NCBI GenBank assembly: GCA_018613035.1
Contig: JAGGRA010000014.1
Location: 1-64,000, forward strand
Reading direction: 5' to 3'
DNA length: 64,000 nucleotides
DNA from: Pseudomonas sp. ISL-84
Lineage (GTDB): Bacteria > Bacillota > Bacilli > Bacillales > Cytobacillaceae
Made by a program: the position numbers and the translations under genes. Below the pieces are notes generated by a model that was not told the DNA's origin, made no database searches, and saw nothing but the letters and a program-made list of their open reading frames with translations. Below, in pieces: positions 26,640-36,015 of this stretch (positions within the stretch are counted from its first letter, which is position 1; each line of letters starts with the position of its first letter).

Positions 26640-28709
26640 TTATTGCATGCTATTATTTGCAATATTATATTTCTCCAGCTTATAGTAAAGATTTCTTACA
26701 GACAAACCAAGCGTTTTTGCTGTCAGCGTTTTATTCCCCTCCAGCTTCCGAAGCGTCTGCCTGATCATTTTTTCCTCATATTGTTCTACTAATTGAGACA
26801 GCGTTTTATCCATCGTTGCCTCGCTAATTTCCTGACTGGCTGCTGGGCTATTCGAACTGATGAGTTCCGGGATATGCCTTTCCTCTATTTCTGTTTCGTT
26901 GTAGCTCATAAAGATGATTGCTCTCCCGAGTATATTATCCAGTTCCCTTACATTCCCTGGCCAATCATAGGCCATCAGCTTTTTAATCGCTTTTTCCGTT
27001 ACTCCCTCGACATTTCGCCCATATTCCTGATTAATTTTTTGGATCAGCCTGCTGCTAAGCAGCGGGATATCCTCCTTCCTTCTTCTTAAAGGAGGAATAT
27101 GTATCGGCATCCTATTAAGCCTATAGTATAAGTCTTCCCTGAAAGTGCCACTTGCAATTCCTTTTTCTAAATTGACATTTGTAGCAGCAATTACCCTAAC
27201 ATCAATATGAATTGGCTTAGTTCCGCCAACCCGGGTAATTTCTTGCTCTTGCAAAACCCTGAGCAGCTTGGCTTGAGTATTGGCCGTCAACTCACCAATT
27301 TCATCCAGAAAGATGCTCCCTTTATCGGCTTCTTCAAAAAGTCCTCGTTTTCCGCCTCTTTTCGCTCCGGAAAACGCACCCTCCTCATAACCGAACAGCT
27401 CGCTTTCCAATAGGGATTCAGATAAAGCAGCACAGTTTACCCTTATAAACTTGTTATATTTTCTGTCACTGGCATTATGGATTGCATGAGCAAATAGTTC
27501 CTTGCCTGTACCTGATTCACCCCGGAGCAAAACCGTTGCTGGTGTTTTAGCGCCGAGTTTTGCCTGCTCAATGGCAATGGTCATTTCTTCTGATGTTCCA
27601 ATGATATCCTCAAATGAATATTTTGCCTCCAAAGTTCGGATAATCTGCCTAGCCCGATTCAATTCCTGATTGAGACTTTGAATTTCAGAGACATCATGAA
27701 TGACGCCTACACTTCCTTTTAATTTTCCATTAACGATAACAGGAGCGACATTAACCACAACATCCTTCCTTTTAGGTCCGACCCTCATGGCCACTCCCCT
27801 CATCGCTCTTCTTGTTTGGAGCACCTTCATATGTACACTTTCCCCTTCAGAGATATCTGTGGTCGCAGGCTGGCCGATCACTTCCTCCTCTTTAAGCCCT
27901 GTCAGACGTGAATAAGCCGGATTTATCAATATCCCTTTTCCATTTTCGTCAACTACTGAAATAGCTTCTTCACTGGACTGGATAATCGCCTGAAGCATTG
28001 TCTGTATTTCCTTGAGATCTGTTATTTCCTCTGCAAGCGAAACTACCTCAGTAATATCTTTAAAGACCGCAAAGGCACCCATCAGCTCATTATTTTCTCC
28101 AACCATCGGTATTCTCGTCGTAATAATTTTAAGGCCATTGCCTAAGATCATTTCCTGGTTGGCCTCTAACCTTCTTGTTTCCAATACTCTGGGAAGAAGG
28201 CTATCCGTTATAACATCATTTACCTTTTGGCCAATGGCATCTTTTCTTTTAATTCCCGTCATTCTCTCTGCACTTCTATTAAAAACAGTAATCTCGGCAT
28301 TATTGTTAATGACTATCATGCCATCATCAGTAGAATTAAAAATCAAATCATGTTTATATGCTTCATTTCTAAATTTAGTAATCAGCTCTTCCTTTTCCTC
28401 AAGCAGCTTTGCAATTAAATAAGCAACACTTCCCGGGATTAAAACGGTGTCCTTGCTTCTTGCTTCTCTAATATCTACAAAAACCTGATCATTCCCTGTA
28501 ACTTCAATAATAATATCTATATGTTGATTCATGAATTCATGCCAATTGGCGCCAACTGGAATCCCGCTTTCTTTCGCAAGCTTCAGTCCAGGAGCATCGG
28601 AATTAATATCGACCATAGCTTTAACATCCAAAACAGCTGTTTCTTTTATAATTTTTAATATGGCCGTTCCGCCTTTTCCTGCTCCTACTATCATTACTGT
28701 TTGCATCAT
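26640..28709 (-). CDS. bkdR: Sigma-54-dependent activator BkdR
   Basis: 689-residue enhancer-binding protein. An N-terminal NAD-binding-like region ([20 protein letters not shown], ~1-90) is followed by two PAS domains (~110-215 and ~235-345). The AAA+ domain has Walker A GESGTGKE, the sigma-54 contact loop reading GAFSGA (usual form GAFTGA), Walker [11 protein letters not shown], and the R-finger region [21 protein letters not shown]. The C-terminal Fis-type helix-turn-helix is [20 protein letters not shown]. It activates the bkd operon in response to branched-chain amino acids or keto acids. Confidence 0.93.
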   Translation of the reverse strand: MMQTVMIVGAGKGGTAILKIIKETAVLDVKAMVDINSDAPGLKLAKESGIPVGANWHEFMNQHIDIIIEVTGNDQVFVDIREARSKDTVLIPGSVAYLIAKLLEEKEELITKFRNEAYKHDLIFNSTDDGMIVINNNAEITVFNRSAERMTGIKRKDAIGQKVNDVITDSLLPRVLETRRLEANQEMILGNGLKIITTRIPMVGENNELMGAFAVFKDITEVVSLAEEITDLKEIQTMLQAIIQSSEEAISVVDENGKGILINPAYSRLTGLKEEEVIGQPATTDISEGESVHMKVLQTRRAMRGVAMRVGPKRKDVVVNVAPVIVNGKLKGSVGVIHDVSEIQSLNQELNRARQIIRTLEAKYSFEDIIGTSEEMTIAIEQAKLGAKTPATVLLRGESGTGKELFAHAIHNASDRKYNKFIRVNCAALSESLLESELFGYEEGAFSGAKRGGKRGLFEEADKGSIFLDEIGELTANTQAKLLRVLQEQEITRVGGTKPIHIDVRVIAATNVNLEKGIASGTFREDLYYRLNRMPIHIPPLRRRKEDIPLLSSRLIQKINQEYGRNVEGVTEKAIKKLMAYDWPGNVRELDNILGRAIIFMSYNETEIEERHIPELISSNSPAASQEISEATMDKTLSQLVEQYEEKMIRQTLRKLEGNKTLTAKTLGLSVRNLYYKLEKYNIANNSMQ

Positions 28710-28862
28710 CTAACCCGCTTTCATTGAAAATCCTTGCATACCCCTTCATATGATCCTGCAATATTCTTCACGGTTATATTTTAGCATAGTTGCTGGACTT
28801 GACAAATTTCTTTAATGATTTATTATTTCGATAGATGACTTCGATATGAAGGGAACTGTTAT

Positions 28863-29099
28863 ATGATCAGACTAATTGCATTATTGATCCTTTTGCTTCC
28901 AGGGGTATTAGCTGTTTATGGAATAAAATTAATGAGAGATATGGTCTTTGGCATCCTGCAGAGCCCATTTCCATATTTATGGCTGCAATTTACTGCAGGA
29001 TTGCTGTTTTTAATCATCGGGCTTGGCTTTATCGCAGGCTTTATCCTTTACCGCGATCGAAAAAAAAACAAGGTGCAAGCACGGTTTAAGATTAAATAA
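28863..29099 (+). CDS. yqzF: DUF2627 membrane protein (YqzF-like)
   Basis: 78-residue protein with two hydrophobic segments (MIRLIALLILLLPGVLAVYGI and FTAGLLFLIIGLGFIAGFIL) and a basic C-terminus (DRKKNKVQARFKIK). Size, topology and location next to bkdR/spo0A match YqzF of B. subtilis. Function unknown. It is divergent from bkdR and probably co-transcribed with the small gene 25 bases downstream. Ribosome binding site: GAAGGGAA. Confidence 0.85.
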   Translation: MIRLIALLILLLPGVLAVYGIKLMRDMVFGILQSPFPYLWLQFTAGLLFLIIGLGFIAGFILYRDRKKNKVQARFKIK

Positions 29100-29124
29100 A
29101 TTTAATGAAGCGAGGGGAAAATCC

Positions 29125-29262
29125 GTGAGACCAATGCAAATCTCGCCGGAAACTGCTATTAAACTGTCAGAGAAACTTAATCTTCCTTTGGAGCAAATTA
29201 TGCATATGCCGCAGCATATATTGATACAGAAATTGATCGAGCTTGAAAAGGAAGAAAAGTAA
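29125..29262 (+). CDS. YycC-like small protein
   Basis: 45-codon gene that starts at GTG 29125, seven to eight bases after GAGGGG. It begins MRPMQISPETAIKLSEKL and has a central EQIMHMPQHILIQKL segment, the pattern of the YycC family of Bacillales. The in-frame extension upstream to 29023 overlaps yqzF and lacks a ribosome binding site. Function unknown; predicted helical and cytosolic. Confidence 0.82.
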   Translation: MRPMQISPETAIKLSEKLNLPLEQIMHMPQHILIQKLIELEKEEK

Positions 29263-29271
29263 AATTCAAAA

Positions 29272-29315
29272 AAAGAGGGTGTCCCAAAAGTTTAGTTTTT
29301 TGGGCACCCTCTTTT
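29272..29315 (+). terminator. Strong terminator of the yqzF-yycC-like unit
   Basis: Long stem AGAGGGTG-T-CCCAAAA / TTTTGGG-C-ACCCTCTT. A-runs precede it and CTTTTT follows it. Symmetric, so possibly bidirectional. Confidence 0.9.
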
Positions 29316-29340
29316 TCAAGACTTTAGCTCTATAACATCG

Positions 29341-29537
29341 GCCTGTTGATTTCCGCTCCAGGGACTTAGCGAACGCGGGCGGTCCAGGAGCCTCCTCGGT
29401 GCATTTGCATCTGCGGGGTCTCCCGTTGACTCGCTCTCCCGCAGGACGTTGATTATGCATCTACGAGTTAACACCGCACGAAGGAAATGCGAATGCATTT
29501 TCGAGGATCTCGCCCCTTCCACTCCAATCAACAGGGT
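29341..29537. repeat. Dispersed intergenic repeat, copy at 29.4 kb
   Basis: About 197-bp noncoding element with inverted ends CCTGTTGATT (29342-29351) and AATCAACAGG (29526-29535). The interior is GC-richer than its surroundings and holds GAAATGCGAATGCATTTTCG, itself an imperfect palindrome. Related copies or parts occur at 24.1, 34.8 and 43.5 kb. Together with terminators it fills the 585-base gap between the YycC-like gene and spo0A. The rest of the gap (29540-29700) is AT-rich without visible features. Confidence 0.8.
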
Positions 29538-29712
29538 GCAAGAATCCATATAAGCATATACACATCTAAGTTAAAAAAATAATAAAGTCACAATAACTTG
29601 AAAAAGTGGGATGAAGTTAGAAAAGGCAAAGTAAAAACAGCTTAAAGTTAGAGGGGTATCCCATTTTGAGCCAAATGACACGAAAATTAAGAAAAAAGAT
29701 CCCAAAATAAAA

Positions 29713-29762
29713 GCTGACTCAAAAGAGCCGTCATTCAACGACATTTTGAGTCAGCCTCTTTT
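29713..29762 (+). terminator. Strong stem-loop with T-tract
   Basis: Perfect 12-bp stem GCTGACTCAAAA / TTTTGAGTCAGC (29713-29724 with 29744-29755), then CTCTTTTTTATTG. No gene ends directly before it on the plus strand, so it may belong to a lost gene or act as a barrier against read-through into spo0A. Confidence 0.75.
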
Positions 29763-29772
29763 TTATTGCACT

Positions 29773-29797
29773 TAAAAACGCCCCTGTAAAGGAGCGT
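29773..29797 (-). terminator. Terminator of spo0A
   Basis: 8-bp stem ACGCCCCT / AGGAGCGT with one mismatch and a GTAA loop. TTTTTAAG follows on the minus strand. Confidence 0.65.
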
Positions 29798-29847
29798 CGA
29801 AATAACTTGATGAAATTTATAAGTACGTTATTTTAGTCCTTACCCTT

Positions 29848-30636
29848 TCAAGAAGCCTTATGCTCCAAACGAAGCTTGTCAGCAACCATCGCGATGAATT
29901 CGGAGTTTGTTGGCTTTGCTTTTGTCATGCTGACTGTGTATCCAAACAGAGAAGAAATGGAATCAATATTCCCGCGGCTCCAGGCAACTTCAATTGCATG
30001 GCGGATCGCACGTTCCACACGGCTCGCAGTAGTGTTAAACTTCTTTGCAATATCAGGGTACAGCACTTTTGTAATGGAACCGAGAAGTTCAATGTCATTG
30101 TATACCATAGAGATCGCTTCACGAAGATATAAATAGCCCTTAATATGGGCAGGAACACCAATTTCATGGATGATGCTTGTGATGCTTGCATCCAGGTTCT
30201 TTGGCTTTGCCTCTGCCTGTGGACGATATGCAGGAGATGGCTTCCGAAGTACAGCACTGGACTTTCCGCTGACCTGGCGGATATGGCTTGCCAAATTGTC
30301 CATATCAAATGGTTTCAGGATAAAATAGGATGCTCCCAAGTCAACTGCCTTCTTAGTAACATCTTCCTGGCCAAAAGCAGTCAGCATAATGACGTTAGGG
30401 AGAGTGTTTAAATTTAATTCTCTCATCTTTTCAAGGACTGCAAGTCCATCTAAATGAGGCATGATTATATCTAATACAAGAACGTCTGGGTGAGTCTGCT
30501 CCAAAACATCCAAACATTCCTGTCCATTATGGGCTACCCCTGCCACTTCCATATCTTCCTGAGAAGATATATATTCTTCTAAAAGGCCGACTAGCTCCCT
30601 GTTGTCATCCACAACACAAACTTTTATTTTCTTCAC
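29848..30636 (-). CDS. spo0A: Sporulation master regulator Spo0A
   Basis: 262-residue response regulator that controls entry into sporulation. Receiver domain: acidic pocket Asp10/Asp11 (VVDDN), phosphoacceptor Asp56 (VLDIIMP), Thr86 and Lys108 (FILKPFD). The C-terminal Spo0A DNA-binding domain has [18 protein letters not shown] and the recognition region [22 protein letters not shown]. It starts with GTG after GGAGG, as in B. subtilis. Promoter-region 0A boxes indicate autoregulation. spoIVB lies directly upstream, the standard order. Confidence 0.97.
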   Translation of the reverse strand: MKKIKVCVVDDNRELVGLLEEYISSQEDMEVAGVAHNGQECLDVLEQTHPDVLVLDIIMPHLDGLAVLEKMRELNLNTLPNVIMLTAFGQEDVTKKAVDLGASYFILKPFDMDNLASHIRQVSGKSSAVLRKPSPAYRPQAEAKPKNLDASITSIIHEIGVPAHIKGYLYLREAISMVYNDIELLGSITKVLYPDIAKKFNTTASRVERAIRHAIEVAWSRGNIDSISSLFGYTVSMTKAKPTNSEFIAMVADKLRLEHKAS

Positions 30637-30732
30637 TTACTTTCCTCCTCGGTCCAATTATGGTCTCTTTTGAAATATGTTCAAAAAAATCGAACACGCT
30701 CTTTTCGGTATCTATTTTCTATTCTAAATGAC

Positions 30733-30759
30733 AAATTCGACAATGCAACAAAAAATCCT
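30733..30759 (-). promoter_or_regulatory. Sigma-H-type sporulation promoter of spo0A with overlapping 0A box
   Basis: On the minus strand AGGATTT (30753-30759) and GAATTT (30733-30738) form a sigma-H -35/-10 pair. The 0A box TTGTCGAA (30736-30743) overlaps the -10, the arrangement known for the Ps promoter of B. subtilis spo0A. A possible sigma-A pair (TTGCAT and TAGAAT, 16 apart) overlaps it. The 319-base spoIVB-spo0A gap holds these sites and the spoIVB terminator. Confidence 0.75.
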
Positions 30760-30862
30760 TTAGTTTTTTGAAAATTTCTTAAAAAACCGGCGAAATCTTA
30801 ATTTTTCTTTTGTTTTCTTCTCTTTTCGACTACTTTCGTCATTTACTTTAACTTCCAAAAGG

Positions 30863-30872
30863 TTTTGTCGAA
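30863..30872 (+). promoter_or_regulatory. Upstream 0A box
   Basis: TTTTGTCGAA matches the Spo0A~P binding site. It lies about 230 bases upstream of spo0A and ~120 bases upstream of the sigma-H promoter. It could bind Spo0A~P to repress an upstream vegetative promoter. Confidence 0.6.
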
Positions 30873-30904
30873 AAATCTTTATGTAATCTATTTTAACATA
30901 AATA

Positions 30905-30929
30905 TAAAAAAAGACGGGATTTTCCCGCC
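30905..30929 (-). terminator. Terminator of spoIVB
   Basis: Hairpin GACGGGA-TTT-TCCCGCC (one internal mismatch) with an A-tract at 30906-30912 that gives the minus-strand U-run, 27 bases after the spoIVB stop. Confidence 0.85.
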
Positions 30930-30955
30930 TTTTTCATTTATCCATTTTTATTCTT

Positions 30956-32254
30956 TTACGATGCTTTTTCCTCTGTCTTTTCATATATATCGATACCGGC
31001 TTCATTTAACATCCATTCTATATGGACACCATATCCGGAAGTCGGGTCATTTACAAAAACATGGGTTACAGCCCCAATAATTTTGCCATTCTGTATAATC
31101 GGGCTTCCACTCATCCCCTGAACAATACCGCCTGTTTTATCCAATAGCTTTTGGTCTGTAACTTTTATAACCATACCTTTGGTTGCAGGGAATTTTTGCG
31201 GAATGGTGCTGACTATTTCAATTTCAAAAAGCGAAACTTCATCATTATCGACCACAGTCAAGATTTGTGCCGGTCCTTCTTTTACTTGATGCGACAGTGC
31301 AATAGGCATGGGTTTGTCAAAAATCCCATTCTTCATATCACGGTTTAATTCGCCAAATATTCCGAAAGGGCTGTTTCTGACAATATTCCCGATGATTTCT
31401 TTATCAGAAGAGAATCGAGCCAATTTTTCACCTGGATTTCCGTTGCTTCCTTTTTCTATCGAAGTAACAGTGGATCTGACAATTTGACCGTCCTCCACCA
31501 CAATCGGTTTCTTGGTATCCATATCAGAAATAACATGGCCCAAGGCCCCATATTTCTTTGATTCAGGGTGATAAAAAGTCATTGTTCCGATACCGGCTGC
31601 GGAGTCGCGAATATAAAGTCCAAGCTTATAGGTTTCCTCGCCTTTTTCTTTCAAAGGTGTAAGCTCGGTCTTTACTTTGCCGCTTTCACGGCTGACAACA
31701 ATCTGGAGCGGATTACCCGTCTTTCCTGCTTCCTGAACAAATGGAGCTACATCTGACATTTTCTCGATTTTCTTGCCATTAATTTCAGTAATGATATCTC
31801 CTATTTTTATGCCCGCAGTTTCCCCCGGTGAAGCTTTTCCTTCAAGAGTATTTACCTGGTGATGGCCTACAACCAAGACGCCTACAGTATTAAGCTTTAC
31901 CCCAATACTTTGGCCGCCAGGGATAACTTTGAAATCCTTTAAAACGTTAACATCAACCTTTTTAATCGGAAAACCAGCCAACTCTAAAAACATTTCATTT
32001 TTTCCGTTCTCTCGTGCTTGAAGAGAAACTGAATGGTTATCTTCCTTCAGTGATATACTTGAATTATCTATGGACAAGCCAGCTGATACGGCTTCTGCTT
32101 TTACAAAATCAAGCTGTTGTCCTTCAAAAAGAGTTATATTTGCAGGTATTTGCAAATAATCTTGAACAGGCTTAGAAAAACCTAATGCAATTAATGAAAC
32201 AAGGAGAATTCCACCAATTATTTTACGCAGTACTTCATATGTCAAATTTTTCAC
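30956..32254 (-). CDS. spoIVB: SpoIVB serine peptidase
   Basis: 432-residue S55 peptidase secreted by the forespore into the intermembrane space. It cleaves SpoIVFA and triggers sigma-K activation. An N-terminal membrane segment ([15 protein letters not shown]) is followed by a PDZ domain ([27 protein letters not shown]). The protease domain has the conserved [16 protein letters not shown] (His) and [20 protein letters not shown], with the active-site Ser near 384. Starts: GTG 32254 lies very close to GAGGAG. An in-frame TTG nine bases downstream has better spacing, so the first three residues are uncertain. Confidence 0.95.
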   Translation of the reverse strand: MKNLTYEVLRKIIGGILLVSLIALGFSKPVQDYLQIPANITLFEGQQLDFVKAEAVSAGLSIDNSSISLKEDNHSVSLQARENGKNEMFLELAGFPIKKVDVNVLKDFKVIPGGQSIGVKLNTVGVLVVGHHQVNTLEGKASPGETAGIKIGDIITEINGKKIEKMSDVAPFVQEAGKTGNPLQIVVSRESGKVKTELTPLKEKGEETYKLGLYIRDSAAGIGTMTFYHPESKKYGALGHVISDMDTKKPIVVEDGQIVRSTVTSIEKGSNGNPGEKLARFSSDKEIIGNIVRNSPFGIFGELNRDMKNGIFDKPMPIALSHQVKEGPAQILTVVDNDEVSLFEIEIVSTIPQKFPATKGMVIKVTDQKLLDKTGGIVQGMSGSPIIQNGKIIGAVTHVFVNDPTSGYGVHIEWMLNEAGIDIYEKTEEKAS

Positions 32255-32337
32255 TCTCCTCGCTTCTAGTCCCCCACGTTAAATGGCTACATCTTTAATT
32301 TTGCCTGCATTGAAGGCATTTATAACAGCCATTGATA

Positions 32338-32368
32338 TAAAAAAAGCTATCCTTCTTTGGATAGCTTT
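32338..32368 (-). terminator. Terminator of recN
   Basis: Perfect 10-bp stem AAAGCTATCC / GGATAGCTTT (32343-32352 with 32359-32368). On the minus strand it is followed by TTTATATC. Confidence 0.9.
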
Positions 32369-32442
32369 TCAAGGTATCAGCGCCCTGCCTGCCCATACTG
32401 CTTTTTGTATGAGAAAAGCATAGCCTTTTGGACATCTGGTAA

Positions 32443-34125
32443 TTATTTTAACTGATTCGCCAGCTGGAGCAACTCTTTGGCATGCTCTTTCGTCAAATCA
32501 GTGATTTCCACACCGGAAATCATTCGCCCGATTTCTTTAATTTTTTCATCATCCGTTAATGGTTTGACAGTTGTTTTTGTTCGCCCATCTTTTGTGTTCT
32601 TGGCAATAAATAAATGTGTATCTGCCATTGCAGCAACCTGCGGAAGGTGAGAAATGCATAGCACTTGCGAATTTACGGAAACATGATGAATTTTTTCAGC
32701 AATTGCCTGTGCGACCCGACCGCTGACCCCTGTGTCTACCTCATCGAAAATGATACTGGTAACACCCTGATGCTTTGAAAAAATGCTTTTTAGAGCCAGC
32801 ATAATTCTTGACAGTTCCCCACCAGATGCAATCTTTGACAATGGTTTGACGGGCTCCCCAGGGTTGGTGGAAATATAAAATTCTGCCCTGTCAATCCCAT
32901 TCTTTAAAAAGCTGTCATGTTCAGATGAGAATCTGACTTCAAAAACGGTCTTTTCCATATATAATTCCTTAAGTTCTTTATGGATTAACTTTGTTAATTG
33001 ACGTGCCGCCTTTTTCCTTAGCTGGCTCAGCTCTTCCGCTTCAACCAGAAGATCTTTTTTCAGCGCTGAAACTTCCTTTTCGAGTTTATCTATGTGCGTC
33101 TCTTTATTTTGCAGAGTCTCGATTTCCTCTTCAATCTTTACTGCATACTCAAGAACTTCTTCCACCGTCTTCCCATACTTGCGTTTTAAACCGTTAATTT
33201 CGTTTAACCTGTCTTCTATTTCATTGAGCCGCTGAGGGTCATATTCCATAAAGTCCATTTCATTCCGGAGTGATCTTGCAGCGTCCTCAAGCAAATAAAA
33301 GCTGTTTGAAACATTCTCAGCTAATTCTTGATAGGCAGGGTCAAGCCCAGCTGCATCCTGCAGGTGCCCCATAACCATCCCTATCCAGTCAAGTCCCTTT
33401 TGGTCGCCTTGAAGTCCGTTATAACCTGATTGAAGGGAATCATAAATACGCTCAAAATTCGAAAGCTTTCTTCTTTCTTCAAATAACTCTTCATCTTCAT
33501 TTATTTTTAACTGCGCCGACTGGATTTCATCCATCTGAAATTGTATTAAGTCCAGCCTGTGTGCCATTTGCTGTTCGTTTTCGCTTAAATTTTTGAGTTT
33601 TTTTAACGTACTTTCATACGACCTGTAAATCCCTTGATATTCTGCTAAAGCGTATGATAATTTATTCCCGCCAAATTGATCCAGAAGTGTTAAATGCAGT
33701 GTTTCATCCATTAGCTCCTGATGTTCATGCTGCCCGTGGATATCAATGAGGGTACTTCCAATTTCCCGTAAGGTTGAGATTGTAACTAGTTTCCCGTTAA
33801 CCCTGCAGACACTCTTCCCTGTCTTCGATATATCCCTCCGCAGTACTACCATGCCATCTTCGATATCTATGCCAAATTCAGATGCCTTTTTATAGCTGGG
33901 ATGTTTGGGGTCATACAGTTGAAATAACCCTTCAATTTCAGCCTTTTCCTCGCCATGGCGGACAAACTCGGCTGATCCCCTGCCCCCTACAAGCAAATGA
34001 ATGGCATCAATGATGATGGACTTCCCTGCCCCGGTTTCACCGGTTAAAACAGTTAAGCCCTTTTCAAATGAGACAGAAAGGGCTTCTATAATAGCAAAAT
34101 TTCGTATTGATATTTCATTTAACAT
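32443..34125 (-). CDS. recN: DNA repair protein RecN
   Basis: 560-residue SMC-like ATPase that acts at double-strand breaks. Walker A is LTGETGAGKSIIIDAI at the N-terminus. A coiled-coil interior spans ~160-370. The signature segment is KIASGGELSRIMLALK and Walker B is SIIFDEVDTGVSG. The start at 34125 is preceded by GAGGTGATAAG. Gene order argR-recN-spoIVB-spo0A is the classic Bacillus arrangement. Confidence 0.96.
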   Translation of the reverse strand: MLNEISIRNFAIIEALSVSFEKGLTVLTGETGAGKSIIIDAIHLLVGGRGSAEFVRHGEEKAEIEGLFQLYDPKHPSYKKASEFGIDIEDGMVVLRRDISKTGKSVCRVNGKLVTISTLREIGSTLIDIHGQHEHQELMDETLHLTLLDQFGGNKLSYALAEYQGIYRSYESTLKKLKNLSENEQQMAHRLDLIQFQMDEIQSAQLKINEDEELFEERRKLSNFERIYDSLQSGYNGLQGDQKGLDWIGMVMGHLQDAAGLDPAYQELAENVSNSFYLLEDAARSLRNEMDFMEYDPQRLNEIEDRLNEINGLKRKYGKTVEEVLEYAVKIEEEIETLQNKETHIDKLEKEVSALKKDLLVEAEELSQLRKKAARQLTKLIHKELKELYMEKTVFEVRFSSEHDSFLKNGIDRAEFYISTNPGEPVKPLSKIASGGELSRIMLALKSIFSKHQGVTSIIFDEVDTGVSGRVAQAIAEKIHHVSVNSQVLCISHLPQVAAMADTHLFIAKNTKDGRTKTTVKPLTDDEKIKEIGRMISGVEITDLTKEHAKELLQLANQLK

Positions 34126-34149
34126 CTTATCACCTCATTAGAAAAGCAG

Positions 34150-34252
34150 AGGCGCCTCACTCATCCCAGACAAGACAGGCCTCACGGGAAGTTGTTCTCT
34201 ACCCTTCTGGGAGGCTTGTCTTGTGACCTCGAGGGGTAGGCGCTGAAGCTAG
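34150..34252. repeat. Inverted-repeat element between argR and recN
   Basis: The ~100-bp segment begins GAGGCGCCTCAC, holds AGACAAG...CTTGTCT (34170s with 34210s), and ends in GACCTCGAGG-GGTAGGCGCTGAAGC. It forms a cruciform-like structure and resembles a short intergenic repeat frequent in Bacillaceae chromosomes. That resemblance is from memory. The word GGCTTGTCTTG recurs in the spoIIIAE-AD spacer at 51.27 kb. Confidence 0.5.
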
Positions 34253-34283
34253 ACATGTATTGAAGTAAAACTCACTCATTAAT

Positions 34284-34733
34284 CTACAGCATTTCAAGAA
34301 AACGGTTTGAAATCGCTTCTGTATCCTCTGGTGTTTTGCATATGATTAAACATGTATCATCGCCGCAAATGGTTCCCAAAATTTCATCCCAGTCCAAATT
34401 ATCAATGAGAGCCCCAATGGCCATTGCATTCCCGGGAAGAGTCTTCATCACAAGCAGATGTCCTGCTGTATCCACTCTGACAAAAGCATCCATCAGATTT
34501 CTTTTCAGCTTTTGCAGTGGGTTAAAGCGCTGATCGGCAGGAAGGCTGTATTTATACCTTCCATCCATTAATGGAACCTTTACAAGATGAAGTTCTTTTA
34601 TATCCCTCGAGACTGTTGCTTGGGTTACATTAAATCCCGCATTCTTTAGTTCATCAACAAGGTCATCCTGAGTTTCAATATCGTTATTCGTTATAATTTC
34701 GCGAATTTTAATGTGTCTTTGGCCTTTATTCAC
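34284..34733 (-). CDS. argR: Arginine repressor ArgR/AhrC
   Basis: 149-residue hexameric regulator of arginine biosynthesis and catabolism. The winged helix is [26 protein letters not shown]...[18 protein letters not shown]. The C-terminal arginine-binding/oligomerisation domain has [32 protein letters not shown] (Asp pair contacting arginine). The best start is GTG 34733 ([10 protein letters not shown]), eight bases after GAGG, giving the same start as B. subtilis AhrC. The frame remains open for three more codons. A likely target in this window is the box before artP. Confidence 0.95.
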   Translation of the reverse strand: MNKGQRHIKIREIITNNDIETQDDLVDELKNAGFNVTQATVSRDIKELHLVKVPLMDGRYKYSLPADQRFNPLQKLKRNLMDAFVRVDTAGHLLVMKTLPGNAMAIGALIDNLDWDEILGTICGDDTCLIICKTPEDTEAISNRFLEML

Positions 34734-34806
34734 TTTTATCACCTCTATAATTAAACCGCTTACCGGCCTGCACGCTAAAAATTAAATTTATAAGCACATT
34801 TAATCT

Positions 34807-34993
34807 TGCCTGGTGATTTCCACTCAAGAAGCTTGGAAGCCTGTCCCTCGCCCTCGCATAAGACTTTTGCGGGAACTCGCCTTGACTCTTCTCCCGATGG
34901 ATATTGAAGCAGCATCCTTGAATAAACACCGCACGAAGAAATGCGAATGCCATCTCAAGGATCCTGCGCCTTCCCCTCCAATAACTCAGTGCC
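34807..34993. repeat. Dispersed intergenic repeat, degenerate copy at 34.9 kb
   Basis: Begins CCTGGTGATTTCCACTC and ends CCTCCAATAACTCAG. It contains CACCGCACGAAGAAATGCGAATGC, shared with the 29.4-kb copy. Its ends no longer pair perfectly. It lies in the 433-base gap between tlyA and argR. The remainder of the gap (34994-35149) is AT-rich and holds possible argR promoters (for example TTGTCG-16-TATATT on the minus strand near 35100-35130). Confidence 0.65.
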
Positions 34994-35149
34994 AAAAATC
35001 AATTATTAGCTTTAACAAAGCCAATTAATAATTAAAGTATAATCTAATCATATGTTAGCCGATTTTCCCTATAAAGTACAATTTTTCCCCGTAATAATAT
35101 ACTAATTCGTTAAATATCGACAAAATCCTTTCTTGCTGAAACAAATAAA

Positions 35150-35175
35150 GAGGAATAGGCTTCCGCCTACTCCTC
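35150..35175 (-). terminator. Stem-loop overlapping the tlyA stop codon
   Basis: Perfect 11-bp stem GAGGAATAGGC / GCCTACTCCTC apart from one mismatch, loop TTCC, followed on the minus strand by TTTATTTG. Confidence 0.65.
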
Positions 35176-36012
35176 CCCATTCCCATGCTTTGTCTTTAAC
35201 TCGGCATGCGCTTCTTGTACTATCGCATATGGCTGAAGCTTTAAAAGATTTTCTCCTTCTACTTTGCTGCCAGTCCAATGCAAATGAAGTAAAAATTCTA
35301 TATTTCCGTCTCCACCCGTAATTGGCGAGAAAGATGCATCTCTCACATCAAATCCAAGCCCAAGCGAAAATTCAATAATTTTATCAAGTACTGATTCATG
35401 GACTTTCGGATCTCTGACGATACCCTTTTTCCCTACCTGTTCACGACCTGCCTCGAACTGTGGCTTAACAAGAGCCACCACATTACTTCCGGGTACCAGA
35501 AGTGTTTTGAGGACGGGCAGAATCAATTTTAGCGAGATGAAAGAAACATCTATGGAAGCAAAGTCAGGCATCCCTGCTGTTAGGTCGGCTGGCGTTACAT
35601 AGCGGAAGTTTGTCCTTTCCATGACCACTACCCGTTCATCCTGTCTTAACTTCCAGGCAAGCTGATTATAGCCTACATCCAGAGCGTAAGACATCTTTGC
35701 ACCGTTTTGCAGCGCACAATCTGTAAAGCCGCCTGTGGAGGCACCAATATCAAGCAATATTTTTCCTTCCACATTTAAATCAAATTCCTTCAGGGCCTTT
35801 TCAAGCTTTAACCCGCCGCGGCTGACATAAGGCATCACTTTCCCTTTTAAGGTTAAGGGAATATCAACACTTACTTTCTCGCCGGGCTTATCCAGTCGGC
35901 TTTCATTACTGAATACAAGGCCAGCCATTACAGCTCTTTTGGCTTTTTCCCTTGTCTCAGCAAGCCCTCTTTCAACTAACAAAACGTCTACTCGTTCTTT
36001 CTTTGTTTTCAT
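35167..36012 (-). CDS. yqxC: TlyA-family rRNA (cytidine-2'-O)-methyltransferase
   Basis: 281-residue protein with an N-terminal S4 RNA-binding domain (RVDVLLVERGLAETREKAKRAVMAGLV) and a FtsJ-like methyltransferase domain whose SAM motif is LLDIGASTGGFTDCAL. VALVKPQFEAGRE and TGGDGNIEFLLHL are family landmarks. Bacillus members are often called hemolysin A-like, but the family fold predicts ribosomal RNA methylation. Four bases separate it from dxs, so they share a transcript. Confidence 0.92.
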   Translation of the reverse strand: MKTKKERVDVLLVERGLAETREKAKRAVMAGLVFSNESRLDKPGEKVSVDIPLTLKGKVMPYVSRGGLKLEKALKEFDLNVEGKILLDIGASTGGFTDCALQNGAKMSYALDVGYNQLAWKLRQDERVVVMERTNFRYVTPADLTAGMPDFASIDVSFISLKLILPVLKTLLVPGSNVVALVKPQFEAGREQVGKKGIVRDPKVHESVLDKIIEFSLGLGFDVRDASFSPITGGDGNIEFLLHLHWTGSKVEGENLLKLQPYAIVQEAHAELKTKHGNGEE

Positions 36013-36015
36013 TCT

